DNA of 64,000 nt from Nicotiana tabacum (GCF_000715075.1 NC_134087.1:107919161-107983160), one strand, 5' to 3'; positions 21,259-35,895 are shown, numbered from the stretch's first letter. Numbers and translations are program-made. Notes: a model not told the origin generated them from the sequence alone.

Positions 21259-24097
21259 TGTCACGATCCAAAATCCATTAATGGTCGTGATGGCGCCTAA
21301 CACCGCTGTCAGGCAAGCCAACAATAATTGATTAACTCGATTATTCATTTTAATATTGCGAAATCATAATTTTCTTCAATTAAATAATCAAAAATAAAAT
21401 TTACAGAGTAAATGATAATATTTTCCCAACTACAATACTGATCAACTCATAATTACCCCAAAACCTAGTGCAACAAGTGCATAAGCCTCAGCTAGGAAGT
21501 AAAATAAAATACAGCATCTGTCCGGAATACAAAGTAGACAGCAAAAATATACATAACTCTAAAGGAGACTCTGCGTGCTGCAGACTCGTAACATAGGATG
21601 CAGCTCACCTAAGTCCCCATAATAACTATGCCTCTACTATCATAAGGCCATTAGATATATATGAACCTGCACAAAATGTGCAGCAAGTGTAGTGTGAGTA
21701 CGTAAATCAACGCGTACCCAACAAGTATCCAGTCTAACCTCGAAGAAGTAGTGGCGAAGGGTCGACTCTGACACTTACTATGGGCTAACAATAAAAATGT
21801 CGAAATTATATTTAAGCATGGAATACATAACATAGCTCAAAATTTAATAACCGGCAATAATCAACAATCCTTTTTACTAATAGAAATTCCCAAATTCTTT
21901 TTCATCATTTAACAATTTATATGTCAGGCCAATAAAGCAAATGTCAATTATTATTAGTTTCAAAGAGTTATGATGCGCAAGTCACACCGAAGTCGTACGG
22001 TCTGATCCAGCATATAAATATAAATTGTGCGCTACCAAGGGTCGAACGACACGAACCACAGATGCATTTGTTTAACATGTCGAGGGGATTGGCCCGCTCC
22101 CATGAGAGTAGTGGAAATTTATCCTGCTCGTGGAATATATTTACGACGCGGTTGAACATAGATTTCTCAAATTATTATAATATTTCTTAATTCTTTTCAA
22201 AATACGAAATTCAAATGAAAGCTTTTAAAATCTCAAATTCCTTAATTTCGACTTTTTCAAAGAAATTTAATAAGCATACTCAATTTCAATTCTTTTCGAC
22301 GCAAATAATAAGCATAATCAAACAATAATATCAATAAGGCATGGGGTAAACCTAAAACTACCCGGACATAGGCATAATTAGTAGCTACTTACGGAATCTC
22401 GTCACCTCATGTGTACGTAGCCCCTGCAACTAGAAGCACATATTAATTTAGTTCACCTATGGGATTAATTCTCTCTTACAAGGTTAGAAATGAGACTTAC
22501 TTCGCTCCGAAATTCCATAACTGGCTCCCAAGCCTTTCCAACAACTCAAACCAATGTCCAACGCCCCAAAACTATTCAATAAATGTGCAAATCCATAAAT
22601 ATATACTCTAATACTAGTTTTAATTCAATTTATAGCAATTTTCAACTCCGCTCGAAAAGTCGATAAAAATCACCCTCGGGCCCATGCGACTGGATTCCAA
22701 AATGTTTTGAAGATAAATATTACTCATAATCCCACAAACTCAAATATATAATTTATTCCCAGTTCCATGTCCAAAATCTTGGTCAAAATCCAAAAATACC
22801 AATTTCTAGGTTTTTCACCAAAACCCCAAATTTCTACAAATTTTCCATGAATTTCCATGTTAAAATCAATGTATAATCCATATATTTAACTCATAATACA
22901 CGGGAAATCACTTATCTCTTGATGTTGATGGAACCCCTCCCAAAATGCTCTCAAAAATCGCCTAAGTCAAAGTGGGAAATAAGGAAAATGAGCCAAGTCT
23001 CGGAATAAAAAGCCCTTGCTCCAGATGCAGACGTCACATTTGCGACATCTGGTTCGCAAAGGCGATGGTCGCACTTGCGACAAATGCATCGCAAATGCGA
23101 AACAAAGATATCCCTTCCAAGGTCACTTTTGCAACCAAAATCTTTGCAAATGCGACAAAAATGTTCACAAATGTGAATTTCTTAGGATTTTTCCCACCCT
23201 CGCAAATGCGTCTCCTTCTTCGCAAATGCGATCAAAACCTCGCATTTGCGAGACCTGCAGACCAGACCCAAAAACCAGCAGAACCAGCACAACTTTTTCT
23301 TCCAAAATTGATCTGAAATCATCCTGAAACACACCTGATGCCCTCGAGATCCCGTCCAATCACAATTTGCTCGAGGCCTTAAAGCACACCAAACAACGTC
23401 GAATTCATGTATCGCACCACAATTCAAGCTTAATGAACTTTAGAACTTCAAACTTCTACATTTGATGCCGAAACCTATCAAATCACGTCTGATTGACCTC
23501 AAATTTTGCACACAAGTCACATTCAATATTACAGACCTACTCCAACTTCCGAAATCGGAATCCGACCCTGATATAAAAAAATCTGATGCCGGTCAAACTT
23601 CTCAAAAACCTTCAAACTTCCAACTTTCACCAAATGAACCCGAAATGACCTCCACACCTCCAAATCTACATCCAGACGTGCTCCCAATATCGGAATCACC
23701 AGACGAAGCTATTCCCAAACTCAGAATATCAAACGGACATCGATAACATTAATATACACTTCCACCTCAAATTTATGAAATCCTTCCAAATGCTAATTTT
23801 CCATAATAGGCGCCAAAACACTCTCGGGCCGTCCAAAACCCGATTCGGACATACACCCAAGTCTAAAATCATCATACGAACCTATTGGAACTTTTCCAAT
23901 CTCGATTCCTAGGTCGTTTACTCAGAAAACACACCTTAGTCAATTCCTCCAACTTAAAGCTTCCGAAATTAGTCTGAACTTCCCGAAATTCAATTCCGAC
24001 CACACGTACAAGTCATAATACCTGAAGTGAAGCTACTCATGGCCTCAAACTGCCGAACGACACGCTGGAGCTCAAAACAACCGGTATGGTCGTCACA
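21259..24097 (-). repeat. 3' LTR of the LARD-like element (single-copy form)
   Basis: The 2839-base LTR on the minus strand starts TGTGACGACCATACCGG and ends GGATCGTGACA. It contains one copy of the block that is tandemly amplified in the other LTR (about 21684-23858). The CG-rich words CGCAAATGCG and CGCATTTGCG cluster at 23035-23260. The terminal inverted repeat (21261-21290) matches those of the T1 family. Confidence 0.9.
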
Positions 24098-24111
24098 TTT
24101 TCTCCCACTTA
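24098..24111 (-). other. Polypurine tract of the LARD-like element
   Basis: On the minus strand TAAGTGGGAGAAAA directly precedes the 3' LTR start TGTGACG. Confidence 0.8.
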
Positions 24112-24593
24112 AATATACATATGTCCTCGAATGTGCTAAGAACTGCTCTAGAGTTGTCCGAAATTACTATTTAACACCTCGTGCACCTTCCCGTGCTACC
24201 ACAACCCACTCGAGCACATTAGCTCGAGCAAATCTGAAGATTCTCCCTTTTATTTAGTCATATAAGCCTTAGATCCCAATTCCAACATCCCGAATTCTCC
24301 ATCAGGCCTGCTTTCAACATACGAACACCCTATCAGTTACTACACACTGTACTAACACATGATTGTACACCCTTACTAAATTCATACCATGCACCGTGTA
24401 ACTCATTTGCCCAAGGCAATCTTTCCCAAGCACAACAACTGAAATTTCCACCGACCCGAAGCCCGTGGTATACCTCATGACCAATATAAGCCTTGCTTCA
24501 TCTCTAGCAATACTGCCACAACATAAGAGGTGTGGAGAAACTCATAACCACCTGCCAGATCACTATTAATGGAGTATCTCCTACCGACAAGAA
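24112..24593 (-). other. Internal region of the LARD-like element, 3' part
   Basis: This is noncoding in all frames. TCGAGGACAT next to the polypurine tract recalls the end of Tekay pol (TCGAGGACGAACG at about 58308 in T1), which may be a relic of a coding ancestor. The other internal part, 27018-31033, continues after the solo LTR. Confidence 0.6.
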
Positions 24594-24598
24594 CCATT

Positions 24599-27017
24599 TG
24601 TCATGCCCCAAGCTCGGAGAGCACGACCGGTGCTCAACCGAGTGAACCTGGTCGAACAAGCCTGTTGACTCTTCCTATCCAACTCACTTACGATCAAAAG
24701 AAGACATGATTTATTTAATTAGACATTATGAGATCATACAAGTACATTACTAAGCCATTTCCTTAATTACATCATTGTTAGGTTTTATAGTACATATACC
24801 TTACACTTTAATGGAACAAAAATCCAAAGCGTAACATAATTCATTGACATTCCCAACACCCATATACAACCCACATAAATGTCTACGGAGCCTCTAAGTA
24901 GATACAAAAGAAAGTGCTAGCAACAAGGCCCCGGCTATACCTCAAACTATGATAAGAAGGTGAACATAAGATACAAAAGATATAGGTCCCCGAAATAATA
25001 CGGGGCTCACCAAGTCAGCTGGAAAGAGGACGCGCCAATAGCTATGATCAACACTATCTGCTATGGAACCACCTACATCTATTTAAAGATGTAGCGCCTC
25101 CAGCAAAAGGGACATTAGTACTGTCGAATAGTACTAGTATGTAAAGCAAAACACTAATCTTAATAGAACGAACATTAAAATAAAGAAGAAGCAGTCATGA
25201 TATGCAACAAGAGCTTCAAACACATACGAAACATCAAGTAAGGATCACACAATTTCCGGTTAAGATTCCATCTTATTTAAGTTTGATAATCTCAGTGTCA
25301 TATGCCACAATCCACAATACCACAGTGTTCCTACACGGAGTCCGATCTCGACCCGACCGGCTAAGTCATCTCATTTGAGACAACAACCATTTCCATAATT
25401 ACAATCAATCAATCCAGCACAATTACCACCGTGTGTGCGGCATGGTGTCCGATCGCGGGGGAATCGGCTAGGCCATCTCACTTGAGACATCAACCATTCA
25501 ATCGTTCATCTCAATTCACATTTCCTTCCCAACTTTCATTACATGGCATGAGCAGCCTCAGTTATTAAATTGTTCTTGGCACTTAGCCATATCTTATAAT
25601 TCAACTTTCCCTTTTTATACATTCACATAACATTAAATTTACATCAATAAGGCCTATCATGTAAGGCATCACATACACATGGGGAAGGCATGGAAAAGCT
25701 TAATCATACGGAGGCTTTTCATACAAATAGCATAGCAAGTTTTATTCGATTCTTGACATGAATTCTTGACCTTTATCAACACCTATATTCCTCATTTAAA
25801 CAAATTCTCAAATAGCATGACGACATGATAAACATGTAGAACAATCATTGAACATAAATCTTTCAACACAACACTTTAGGGCAACGATTCTAGTATGATC
25901 AATTCAGGAACTTACGCCAATTACACGTACACCAGATGTTCGATTCTAAGAAGAAGAGGGTTTAGCCATACATACCTCAATTTGAGCTTTCCTTTTATTC
26001 CTACAATGTTCCAGAATGTTCACAACTTCAATCTATTTTAGCATTGTAGCACAATTGAACCCATAATTAGGAAAATGATCATACTCTTAGCTCACTACAG
26101 CATTTTATCAATCATTATGTGTTCATTAAGGTCTCATGGTTCTTTTATGGAATATTACACCAACCCATTCCCCATACTTCTCTATCTTTGATTTATAATT
26201 CCCCCACATCTTTTAAGAATACATGCATGCAATGTAATCACCTTCATCCCCATGAATTATCTCACTAATGGCCCATTTTCGCTATGTTTGGAATTAAGAG
26301 CTGGAGTGATAAAGTCTTACCTCTTAGGATGAAAATTTAGGTGCCTCACTTGAATATCTTCAAAGTTTAAACAAGAATTTGTGGATCAATTTTGGTGAAG
26401 AACACTTCCTCTCTCTTAGACCCTCTTTCTCACTCTAAAAAAACCAGGAAATAGGTTTAAAATGAGCCATTGTATAAGTTATAATGACAAGGGATCGGGT
26501 TTAAAAATTAGAAATCTGGGGCCCCGACTCGGATCTGCGGTCGCATATGCGACTGCATAATAGTTATGCGGTCCACAAAGTAACCGGGAAAACTGGCTCT
26601 CAGGCCTGATCTCTTTGCTTCGGTTTGCGGCCATTATGCGGTCCGTGGACCTATTCTGCGATCGCATAATGCGCCGCAGAACCTCCCTTCACAAAAGTCT
26701 AAGAACGATTATGCGACCAATGTGCGACCCGCATAGTGGATATGCGATCGCATAATGGGCAGCAAAAATAACCTCAAAATTGGCCAAAAGACTCCCTCAC
26801 TCTGCGGAAAATATGTGGCCCGCTGAGTGATTATGCGGCTGTATAATGGGCCGCAGAAATGCATACCTCTGCGAACGTTTTCCTTTAACTTTTTAATGCA
26901 TAGTTTAATCCAAAAAGTCTGAACCGTGGCAAGCTTATTTCATAAATCTCTAACACTCAACCCTAGCTTGGCACCACGATATCCCGGTTTTTAGGAAGAA
27001 TTTTAAGTGGCCTTACA
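24599..27017 (-). mobile_element. Solo LTR inside the LARD-like element
   Basis: The 2419 bases run from TGTCATGCCCC to GGCCTTACA, with a perfect target duplication CCATT (24594-24598, 27018-27022). On the minus strand it begins TGTAAGGCCAC and ends GGGGCATGACA. There is no primer site, polypurine tract or internal part, so this is a solo LTR left by LTR-LTR recombination. It belongs to a family different from T1. A cluster of CG-rich words (GCGATCGCATAATGCG and similar) lies at 26530-26850. Confidence 0.92.
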
Positions 27018-30000
27018 CCATTCCCTCATTTTGGACTGAATATCGATATTTGCTCTTTAATATGCTTCATATGAATCCAATTGCGCTGATCCCAGGTCTA
27101 ATAATCGCATCTCACCCAGTGTAAGCTGTTCAGGAGATAAGCCATCTCAGACACTGGCAAAAGTCTCATATGATGCCCCAATGTGCCAACAAGCTACAAA
27201 CTCGAATGTGATACATAAGGAAACATGAACTCTGGAAAGAACTGCTCAACCCACGTGACTAATTAAACAACTGAAGAGATGTTATGAACCTTCCTCAGAA
27301 AATGAGAAACAAAACACACAAGAATAGATATAGGGAAAAGTACTCAACATCACACTATTGCGGCATGCAACCCGATCCACACATGATACTGTTGCGGTGT
27401 GCAACCCGATCCAAACAACATACCTGTGGCGGCATGCCACCTGGTCCTATCATATACCCGTGGCGACGTGCCACCCTATCCACACATGATAATAAAAAGG
27501 GAGGTACCCATCAAGCCAAAACACTTATACCTACGAAATATCCGAATATCAACCACATGCACGCGAGGTGCATAATACAAATCCTGGGGAGATAGATAGC
27601 GCCATACGCTACGAAACTCAAACAGAACTAAGGTGCAATAAATGACCTGTATCTCAAGAGCCAACCTGCTCTCACAACACCATAAACTATGTGGGATCTC
27701 AATACGAGTGCGAAAAATCATACTGTCTTACAACCCACATGGCACAATAGATATTACACGGAATAGTTGATGACAGAAATAACATCCAAGGCCCGAAGAC
27801 CCCTCTATAAACAATGTTAAGCTAAAATGAACACATCTGGCCTAATATAGAGCCCATATTCACTTTTAGATCCATCCACGGACCTCAAGCCAATTCTGAT
27901 CGTACCGCACTGGACCAATAACCTTTCAAGGATCCACAACAACCATTTTTCCCATGACATACAAGAGTAACCGTCAAATCTAGAACAAACTTCCACAATC
28001 CACAACCAAATGAACCGAGCGCCCTTCAGGCTTGAATTCTCACATTAGCAATAGTACCACAATCTTCATACTTGGTCTCAATCTTTAATCAATCAAGTGA
28101 CTACATGTCACATTTATACAATCTTCCCGTGGGATATGCTCCCATGACCTTCCGCACCAGGTAAAACGTATGCACATCCATACCACCAGCAAGGCTAATG
28201 CTGTAAAGCAAATCAAGAATCCGCAATTAGCACACCAAGCCTCTTACACAAGACACCAATCTCAGGTGACCCTAAAGACAATACTAGCTAACTCTAACCA
28301 TCTGAATCCTTTTCTGCTCATACGATCTTGTGACATTCTTGTCAATACCGAACCGCAACCTTGATCCTCAACTTCCAATTCTCATGCTACCCACTGCACC
28401 TAATCATGCCAAAATGCAAGAGTATAAGAATTTCATATCATGCACCACTAATAGGGTACACATTTCATTATATAGAAACCTTTCATTTAACTCATTTTAG
28501 AAGAACCATTGCAACATGTGACTGAATTCCCATAATCGCAGAAAAATACAAACCTCGAGTAGTGGTCTAAACCACTATCATTCTTTCAAGATCCATCTAT
28601 GCATAACAAGCCATAATACTCAAAGCCTCCAAATAAAATCAATTATGGCAGCCGTCAAGCCTCACACGTACCAACAAAAATCATATGTATAACTTAACAC
28701 GCTGAAGAAACTGATCATTGCCACCATCATGCCAATTCAACCATTGCTAACCGATCCAACCTCTTCTAATTTACTCCGGACTTGCCTTAGGAATAATAAT
28801 AACTCCATTAAAAATATAACGAACCCAATCCACACTCATCTTGAGCGACCTTATTTCACGAGACCACGTTGTCTCAAAACCCATGAACTATCTCATACCC
28901 TCCTTGTGCACATATTCGCATCTTCAACTGGTACACCCATTCTGATAATTCCTCTATGAATCCGAAGTTATTTTCTCCCATTTCTCCAATGCTGCACCGT
29001 AGACCGAAGATAACATAGAACACTTTAAGCCCTTTTCCATAATCCACTGCAAAAGCTCGATACTTAACCATACTACAAACTCGAAATCCTGAGGCACCGC
29101 ACTTTAAATTTTAAATCCACTAGGACCGTTGTTGAGAGTCACCCACTCCGTCTTGGTCCCGAATATAATCAAACTCCAAGGCCCTACTAGCACATAAACA
29201 CTCTCTCAAAGAAGCACCTGGCTGGATCACTTTCCTTGTACTTCATATCTACACGAAGCATAAACTCTGAGTCTTCCCAAAGGCTAAACATGAATCGATA
29301 AGGCCAATTATAGAACACCTTCCTCAAATCCTTTGCTCACATTACCACTGATGTTCTCTTTCCTTAGTCGTAATAATCCACCAATATGCCGATAACCCAA
29401 AACCTCACAAGTAGACAACCAAGCAATCCAATCATAGGCGGTGGGGCTCTCTTACTTAGCTTGAAACTACCATTACATAACTCTAGAACCCACCAAGATC
29501 CCTTATCCCACATTGACATGATCTTGCACAATCAACCCGCCAAATGCCTCGAAATCTTTCTGTTAAACATTTTATGAACACTCTGAATCACTAGCCACAT
29601 TTATCTATTCGATCCCTTACTGGATAGCCAGTAGAATTCTTCATAGAAGCTTCGTCAACACCACGCGATTGCTAACCTGCTCACTAGAGATAAGCTACTT
29701 GTGGAAATTACATGCCGACATCTTCCAACATTGTTGCACTGGGTACAATTACTACGAAATTAGTATCCCATCCCAAGCCCGTGCTCATTCACAAGCTGTA
29801 CAAGTCCGTTCACTCCCATTGACATCCCAAAAAGTGCAACAATACCTTATATCCCGAAGTCATATTGCATTCCCATTCATATCAAGCAAGCTCATTTTTG
29901 TCGTATCCAACCTTCCTCCGTGTAGCAACCAATATTCCAAATGAAGCCCGTAAACCTAGTCATTGTCCACCATGAATCCCAAATCACTCTGAATTTTCCT

Positions 30001-31033
30001 CAAGGCATGCAGCTATCCTACCACAAAACCCATATGCTACTCTGCCACTCTCCCACTTTGGTCAAACCCTCTCCTTTAAGCAACTACCCGAGTCCTGTTT
30101 CTTACACCAGGCCTTCTAGAAATTTAACCACCGTAAGACACCTCCCACATGTGTTTTCTCATCCTTCACTGCCCAGTTGTTGCCTTAAATAAAAAATACA
30201 TCTTTGTAGCACCTGGATCAATAGATCGCTACCAACTTTAAACCTCGCGGAAGATTATCTTTCTCTAGCTATCGACACTAGGAACACCGATTTGATTCTG
30301 AACCACTACACACCGCGATTTCTGACTACCGCTTTCCCCGCACCATTTAACAATACCTTGCCCAAAAGGCAAATTGAAGAAAACCATAACATCGGCGAAC
30401 CTGGCACCTTCAACAAGGACAGCGACACCACATCACAGATAAAACTTCTACCACGCTCAAAAATACCATGTCCCGTTACTCCATCAACCCAAATCTAAAC
30501 ATTTTTAGTCTGGTTGCCTTTCCTCCATCGGAAATAAAATACTGAATCTCTGAATCATACACAGAGTAAAACCCCCTTTCAATTCATTCACTGCTTAGAT
30601 GCATAGATAAACATCCTACCATTACAAAATCATTGTGTGATAGCAACGCACGAATCGTCATAACAATCAATGCCAAATCTTAAAACCTTCAGTAATACTG
30701 ATACTGAGTAGAAACGACAGGACGACCTTCTGCAAGGCGACGATAGCAGCCTCAATAAAATATGCAGGTAGAAACATCCTGCACTACATCTGTAGCACCA
30801 AGACAATTCCTCGATTCCCATTCAATAGCAAGTGTTTCGCATCGCATAAGATTGAATAGGAAAGAAATAAAGGCACAAACCTCAAAAGAATCAAATCACA
30901 CGATGAGGAATCAAGAAGGGAAGTGCTCCTAACAGCCATGTAGCCTCTCAAAGATAAGTACAGACGTCTCTATACCGGTCCGCAAGAATATACTAGACTC
31001 TCTCATGACTCATGAGACCTAAGAGAACCTAGT
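27018..31033 (-). other. Internal region of the LARD-like element, main part
   Basis: Four kilobases are free of recognisable coding in all six frames; the short frames present share no motif with retroelement proteins. The first roughly 110 bases after the primer site (about 30925-31033, minus strand) are clearly related to the leader of T1. A 34-bp imperfect repeat lies at 27358-27490. Confidence 0.7.
27358..27490. repeat. Four imperfect copies of a 33-35-bp repeat
   Basis: TTGCGGCATGCAACCCGATC and variants (GCGGTGTGCAACCCGATCC, GCGGCATGCCACCTGGTCC, GCGACGTGCCACCCTATCC) recur at about 27358, 27392, 27427 and 27460. Confidence 0.75.
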
Positions 31034-31045
31034 GCTCTGATACCA
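31034..31045 (-). other. Primer binding site of the LARD-like element
   Basis: On the minus strand TGGTATCAGAGC lies three bases behind the LTR end, the same tRNA-Met primer and spacing as T1. Confidence 0.9.
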
Positions 31046-31476
31046 TGTTGTCACGACCTGAAATACATAAATGGCCGTGATGGCTCCTAACATCGTTGTC
31101 AGGCAAGCCAACAATAATTAATTAACTCGATTATTAATTTTAGTATTTTGAAATCATAATTTTCTTCAATTAAATAATCAGAAATAAAATTTACAGAGTA
31201 AATGATAATATTTTCCCAACTACAATACTGGACAGCTCATAAGTACCCCCCCAAAACCTGATGTCACAAGTTCATGAGCCTCACCTAGGAAGTAAAATAA
31301 AATACAGCATCTGTCTGGAATACAAAGTAGACAGGAAAAATATAAATAACTCTGAAGGAGACTCTGCGTGTTGCTGACTCATAACATAGGATGCAACTCA
31401 CCTAAGTCCCCGTAATAACCACGCCTATGTGCTCACAAGGCCAATAGACATATATGAACCTGCACAATATGTGCAG

Positions 31477-33719
31477 CAAGTGAAGTATGAGTACGTAAAT
31501 CAACGCGTACCTAGTAAGTATCCAGTCTAACCTCACAAAAGTAATGACGAGGGGTCGACTCCGACACTTACTATGGGCTAACAATAAAAATGCCGATATT
31601 ATATTTAAGTATGGAATACATAACATAGCTGAAAATTCAATAACCATAAATAATCAACAATCCTTTATACACTAATAGAAATTCCCAAAAAAAATTTCAC
31701 CATTTCAAAATTTAAATCTCAAGCCAATAAAGCAAATGTAGATTATTATTAGTTCTAAAGAGTTATCATGTGCAAGTAACACCAAGGTCGTACAGCCCGA
31801 TCCAGCATATAAATATAAAATGTGCACTGCCGAGGGTCGAATGGCATGAACCATAAATGCATCTATTTAACTTGGCGAGGCGATCGGCCCGCTCCCATGA
31901 GAGTAGTAGAAATATACCCCGCTCGTGGAATATATTTGCGACGCGGTTGAACATAGATTTCTCAAATTATTATAATATTCTTTAATTCTTTTCAAAAATA
32001 CAAAATTCAAATGAAAGCTTTTTAAATCTCAAATTCCTCAATTTCGAGTCTTTTCAAGGCAATTTAATAAGCATACTCAATCTCAACTCTTTTTGAGGAA
32101 AATAATAAACATAATCAAATAACAATATCAACAAGGCATGGGGTAAACCTAAAACTACCCGCACATAGGCATAATTAGAAGCTACGTACGGACTCTCGTC
32201 ACCTCGTGCATACGTAGCCCCCACAAATAGAAGCACGTATTAATTTAGTTCACCTATGGGGTTAATTCCCTCTTACAAGGTTAGAAAAGACACTTACCTC
32301 ACTCTGAAATTCAATAACTGGCTCCTAAGCCTTTCCGACCACTCAAACCGATGCCCAACACTCCAAAAATATTCAATAAATGTGCAAATCCATGAATATA
32401 TACTCTAATACTAGTTATAATTAAATTTACAATAATTTCGAACTCCGCACGAAAAGTCGATAAAAATCACCCTCAGACCCACGTGCCCGGATTTCAAAAA
32501 TTTCTAAAGATAAACATGACTCATAACCCCACGAAGTCAAATATGTAATTTGCTCCCATTTCCATGCCCAAATTTGTGGTCAAATCCAAAAATACCAATT
32601 TTTAGATTTTCCACCAGAACCTCAAATTTCTAAAAAATTTCTAGGAATTTCCATGTTATAATCAATGTATAATCAACATAATTAACTCAAAATACACGAG
32701 AAATCACTTACCTATTGATGTTGATGGAACCCTTCCCAAAATGCTTTAAAAATCACCTAAGTCCAAGTGGGAATGAGCCAAGTCTTGGAATAAAAAACCC
32801 TTGCTCCAGACGCAGACGTCGCATTTGCGACATCTGGTTCGCAAATGCAATGGTCGCATTTGCGACAAATGCATCGCAAATGCGAAGCAAAGCCATCCCT
32901 ACCAAGTACGCATTTGCGACCAAAATCTATGCATAGAGGGAAGTTCCCCAAATGCAAAAAATATGTTCACAAATGCGAACTTCTCAGGATTTTTCCCACC
33001 CTCGCAAATGCGACTCCTTCTTCACAAATGCGAGTTCGCAAATGCGAGTTCGCAAATGCGAGTTCGCAAATGCGACCAAAGCCTTGCATTTGCGAGACCT
33101 ACAGTCAAGACCCAAAAACCAACAGCAGAACCAGTACAGTTTTTTCTTCCAAAATTGATCTGAAACCATCCCAAAACACACCCGAGGCCCCCGGGACCCC
33201 ATCCAATCATACTCACTAGTCTCATAACATAACACAAACTTGTTCGAGGCCTAAAATCACATCAAAAACTTCAAATTCATGAATCGCATCTCAATTCAAG
33301 TTTAATGAACTTTAGAACTTCAAACTTCTACATTTGATGCCGAAACCTATCAAATCACGTCCGATTGACCTCAAATTTTGCCCATAAATGACATTCGACA
33401 TTACAGATCTACTCCAACTTCTGGAATTGGAATCCGACCCTAATATCAAAAAGTCCGCTCCCGGTCAAACTTCTCAAAAACCTTCAAATTTCAACTTTCT
33501 CCAAATGACCTCCGGATCTCCAAATCCACATCCGAACGCGCTCCTAATACCAGAATCACCATACAAAACTATTCCCAGACTTGGAATCCTAAATAGACAT
33601 CGATAACATTAAGATACACTTTTACCCCAAATTTATGAAATCCATCCAAACGCCAACTTTGAACAATAGGCGCTGCAATGATCCCGGGATATCCAAAACC
33701 CAATCCAGACATACGCAAG
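31477..33719 (-). repeat. LTR tandem unit 1 (2.24 kb)
   Basis: The unit is bounded by CAAG at 31477 and CAAG at 33716. It carries a private expansion of a 14-bp word (GCAAATGCGAGTTC, about four copies, 33022-33076), where the other units have one copy or none. Confidence 0.85.
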
Positions 33720-35895
33720 CATGTGTAGTATGAGTACATAAATCAACGCGTACCTAGTAAGTATCCAGTTTAACCTAGCAGAAGTAATGACGTGGGGTCG
33801 AGTCCGAAACTTACTATGGGCTAACAATAAAAATGTCGATATTATAATTAAGCATGGAATACATAACATAGCTGAAAATTCAATAACCAGAAATAATCAA
33901 CAATCCTTTTTACTAATAGAAATTCCTAAATTTTTTTGAGGATTTAAGAATTTATATCTCAAGCCAATAAAGCAAATGTCAATTATTATTAGTTCCAAAG
34001 AGTTATCATGTGCAAGTCACGCCAAGGTCGAACAGCCCGATCCAACATATAAATACAAATTGTGCACTGCCGAGGGTCGAATGGCACGAACCATAAATAC
34101 TTCTATTTAATATGCCGATGTGATCGGCCCACTCCCATCAGAGTAGTGGAAATTTACCCCGCTCGCGGAATATATTTGCGACGCGGTTGAACATAGATTT
34201 CTCAAAATATTATAATATTCCTTAATTCTTTTCAAAAATACGAAATTCAATGAAAGATCTTAAAATCTCAAATTCCACAATTTCGACTCTTCTCAAGGCA
34301 ATTTAATAAGCATACTCAATCTCAATTCTTTTTGAGGCAAATAATAAGCATAATCAAATAACAATATCAACAAGGCATGGGGTAAGCCTAAAACTACCTG
34401 GACATAGGCATAATTAATATCTATGTACGGACTCTCGTCACCTCGTGCATACGTAGCCTCCACAAATAGAATACATATATTAATATAGTTCACCTATGGG
34501 GTTAATTCCCTCTTACAAGGTTAGAAAAAGACACTTACCTCGCTCCGAAATTCAACAACCGGCTCCCAAGCCTTTCCAACAACTCAAACCGATGTCCAAC
34601 ACTCCAAAACTATTCAATAAAGTGCAAATCCATAAATATATACTCTAATACTCATTATAATTAAATTTACAACAATTTCGAACTCCGCTCGAAAAGTCAA
34701 TAAAAATCACCCTCAGGCCCACGTGCCCGGATTTCGAAAATTTTTAAAGATAAATATTACTCATAAACCCCCACGAACTCAAATATGTAATTTATTCCCA
34801 TTTCCATGCCCAAATTTGTGGTCAAAATTCAAAAATATCAATTTCTAAGTTTACCACCAAAACCCCAAATTTCTACAAATTTTCCATGAATTTCCATGTT
34901 AAAATCAATGTATAATCCCCATATTTAACTCAAAATACACGGGAAATCACTTACCTCTTGATGTTGATGGAACCCTTCCCAAAATGCTTTCAAAAATAGC
35001 CTAAGTCCAAGTGGGAAATGAGCCAAGTCTTGGAATAAAAAACCCTTGCTCATGACGCAGACGTCACATGTGAGATATCTGGTTCGCAAATGCGAAGCAA
35101 AGCCATCCCTGCCAAGTATGCATTTGCAACCAAAATCTATGCATAGAGGGAAGTTCTGCAAATGCGACAAATATGTTCACAAATGCGAACTTCTCAGGAC
35201 TTTTCCCACCCTCGCAAATGCGACTCTTTCTTCGCAAATGCGATCAAAACCTTGCATTTGCGAGACCTGCAGCACAGACCCAAAACCAACAGAACCAGCA
35301 CAGCTTTTTCTTCAAAAATTGATCTGAAACCATCCCAAAACACACCCGAGGCCCCCGGGACCCCGTCCAATCGCACACACCAGTCCCATAACATAACACA
35401 AACTTGTTCTAGGCCTCAATTCATATCAAAAAATGTCGAATTCATGAATCGCACCTCAATTCAAGCTTAATGAACTTTAGAACTTCAAACTTCTACATTG
35501 GATGCCGAAACCTATCAAATCACGTCTGATTGACCTCAAATTTTGCCCACAAATGACATTCGACATTACATACCTACTCCAACTTCTGGAATTAGAATCC
35601 GACCCTAAGATCAAAAAGTCCGCTCCTGTTCAAACTTCTAAAAAACCTTCAAATTTCCAACTTTAGCCAAATGACTCCGAAATGACCTCCTGACCTCCAA
35701 ATCCATATCCGGACGCGCTCCCAATACCAGAATCACCATATGGAGCTATTCCGAGACTTGGAATCCTAAACGAACATCGATAACAATAAGATACACTTCC
35801 ACCCCAAATTTATGAAATCCTTCCAAATGCCAACTTTCCACGATAGAGCCGAAATGCTCCCGGGCCATCCAAAACCCAATCCGGACATACCCAAG
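33720..35895 (-). repeat. LTR tandem unit 2 (2.18 kb)
   Basis: It starts at the junction CAAGCATGTGTAG and ends at CCAAG, 35895. It lacks about 50 bases of the CG-word cluster present in units 1 and 3 (near 35090). Confidence 0.85.

Noticed and set aside
22972..23427. Cys- and Arg-rich open frames (CRRH, MRSKP and similar) repeated at 32801, 35046 and 37437
   Set aside because: They are translations of the CGCAAATGCG word cluster in the LTR on both strands and shift frame between copies, so they are not conserved coding.
27284..30498. Many short open frames in the LARD internal region as possible gag or pol remains
   Set aside because: None shows RT, protease, integrase, zinc-knuckle or gag wording, and they do not chain into one frame on either strand.
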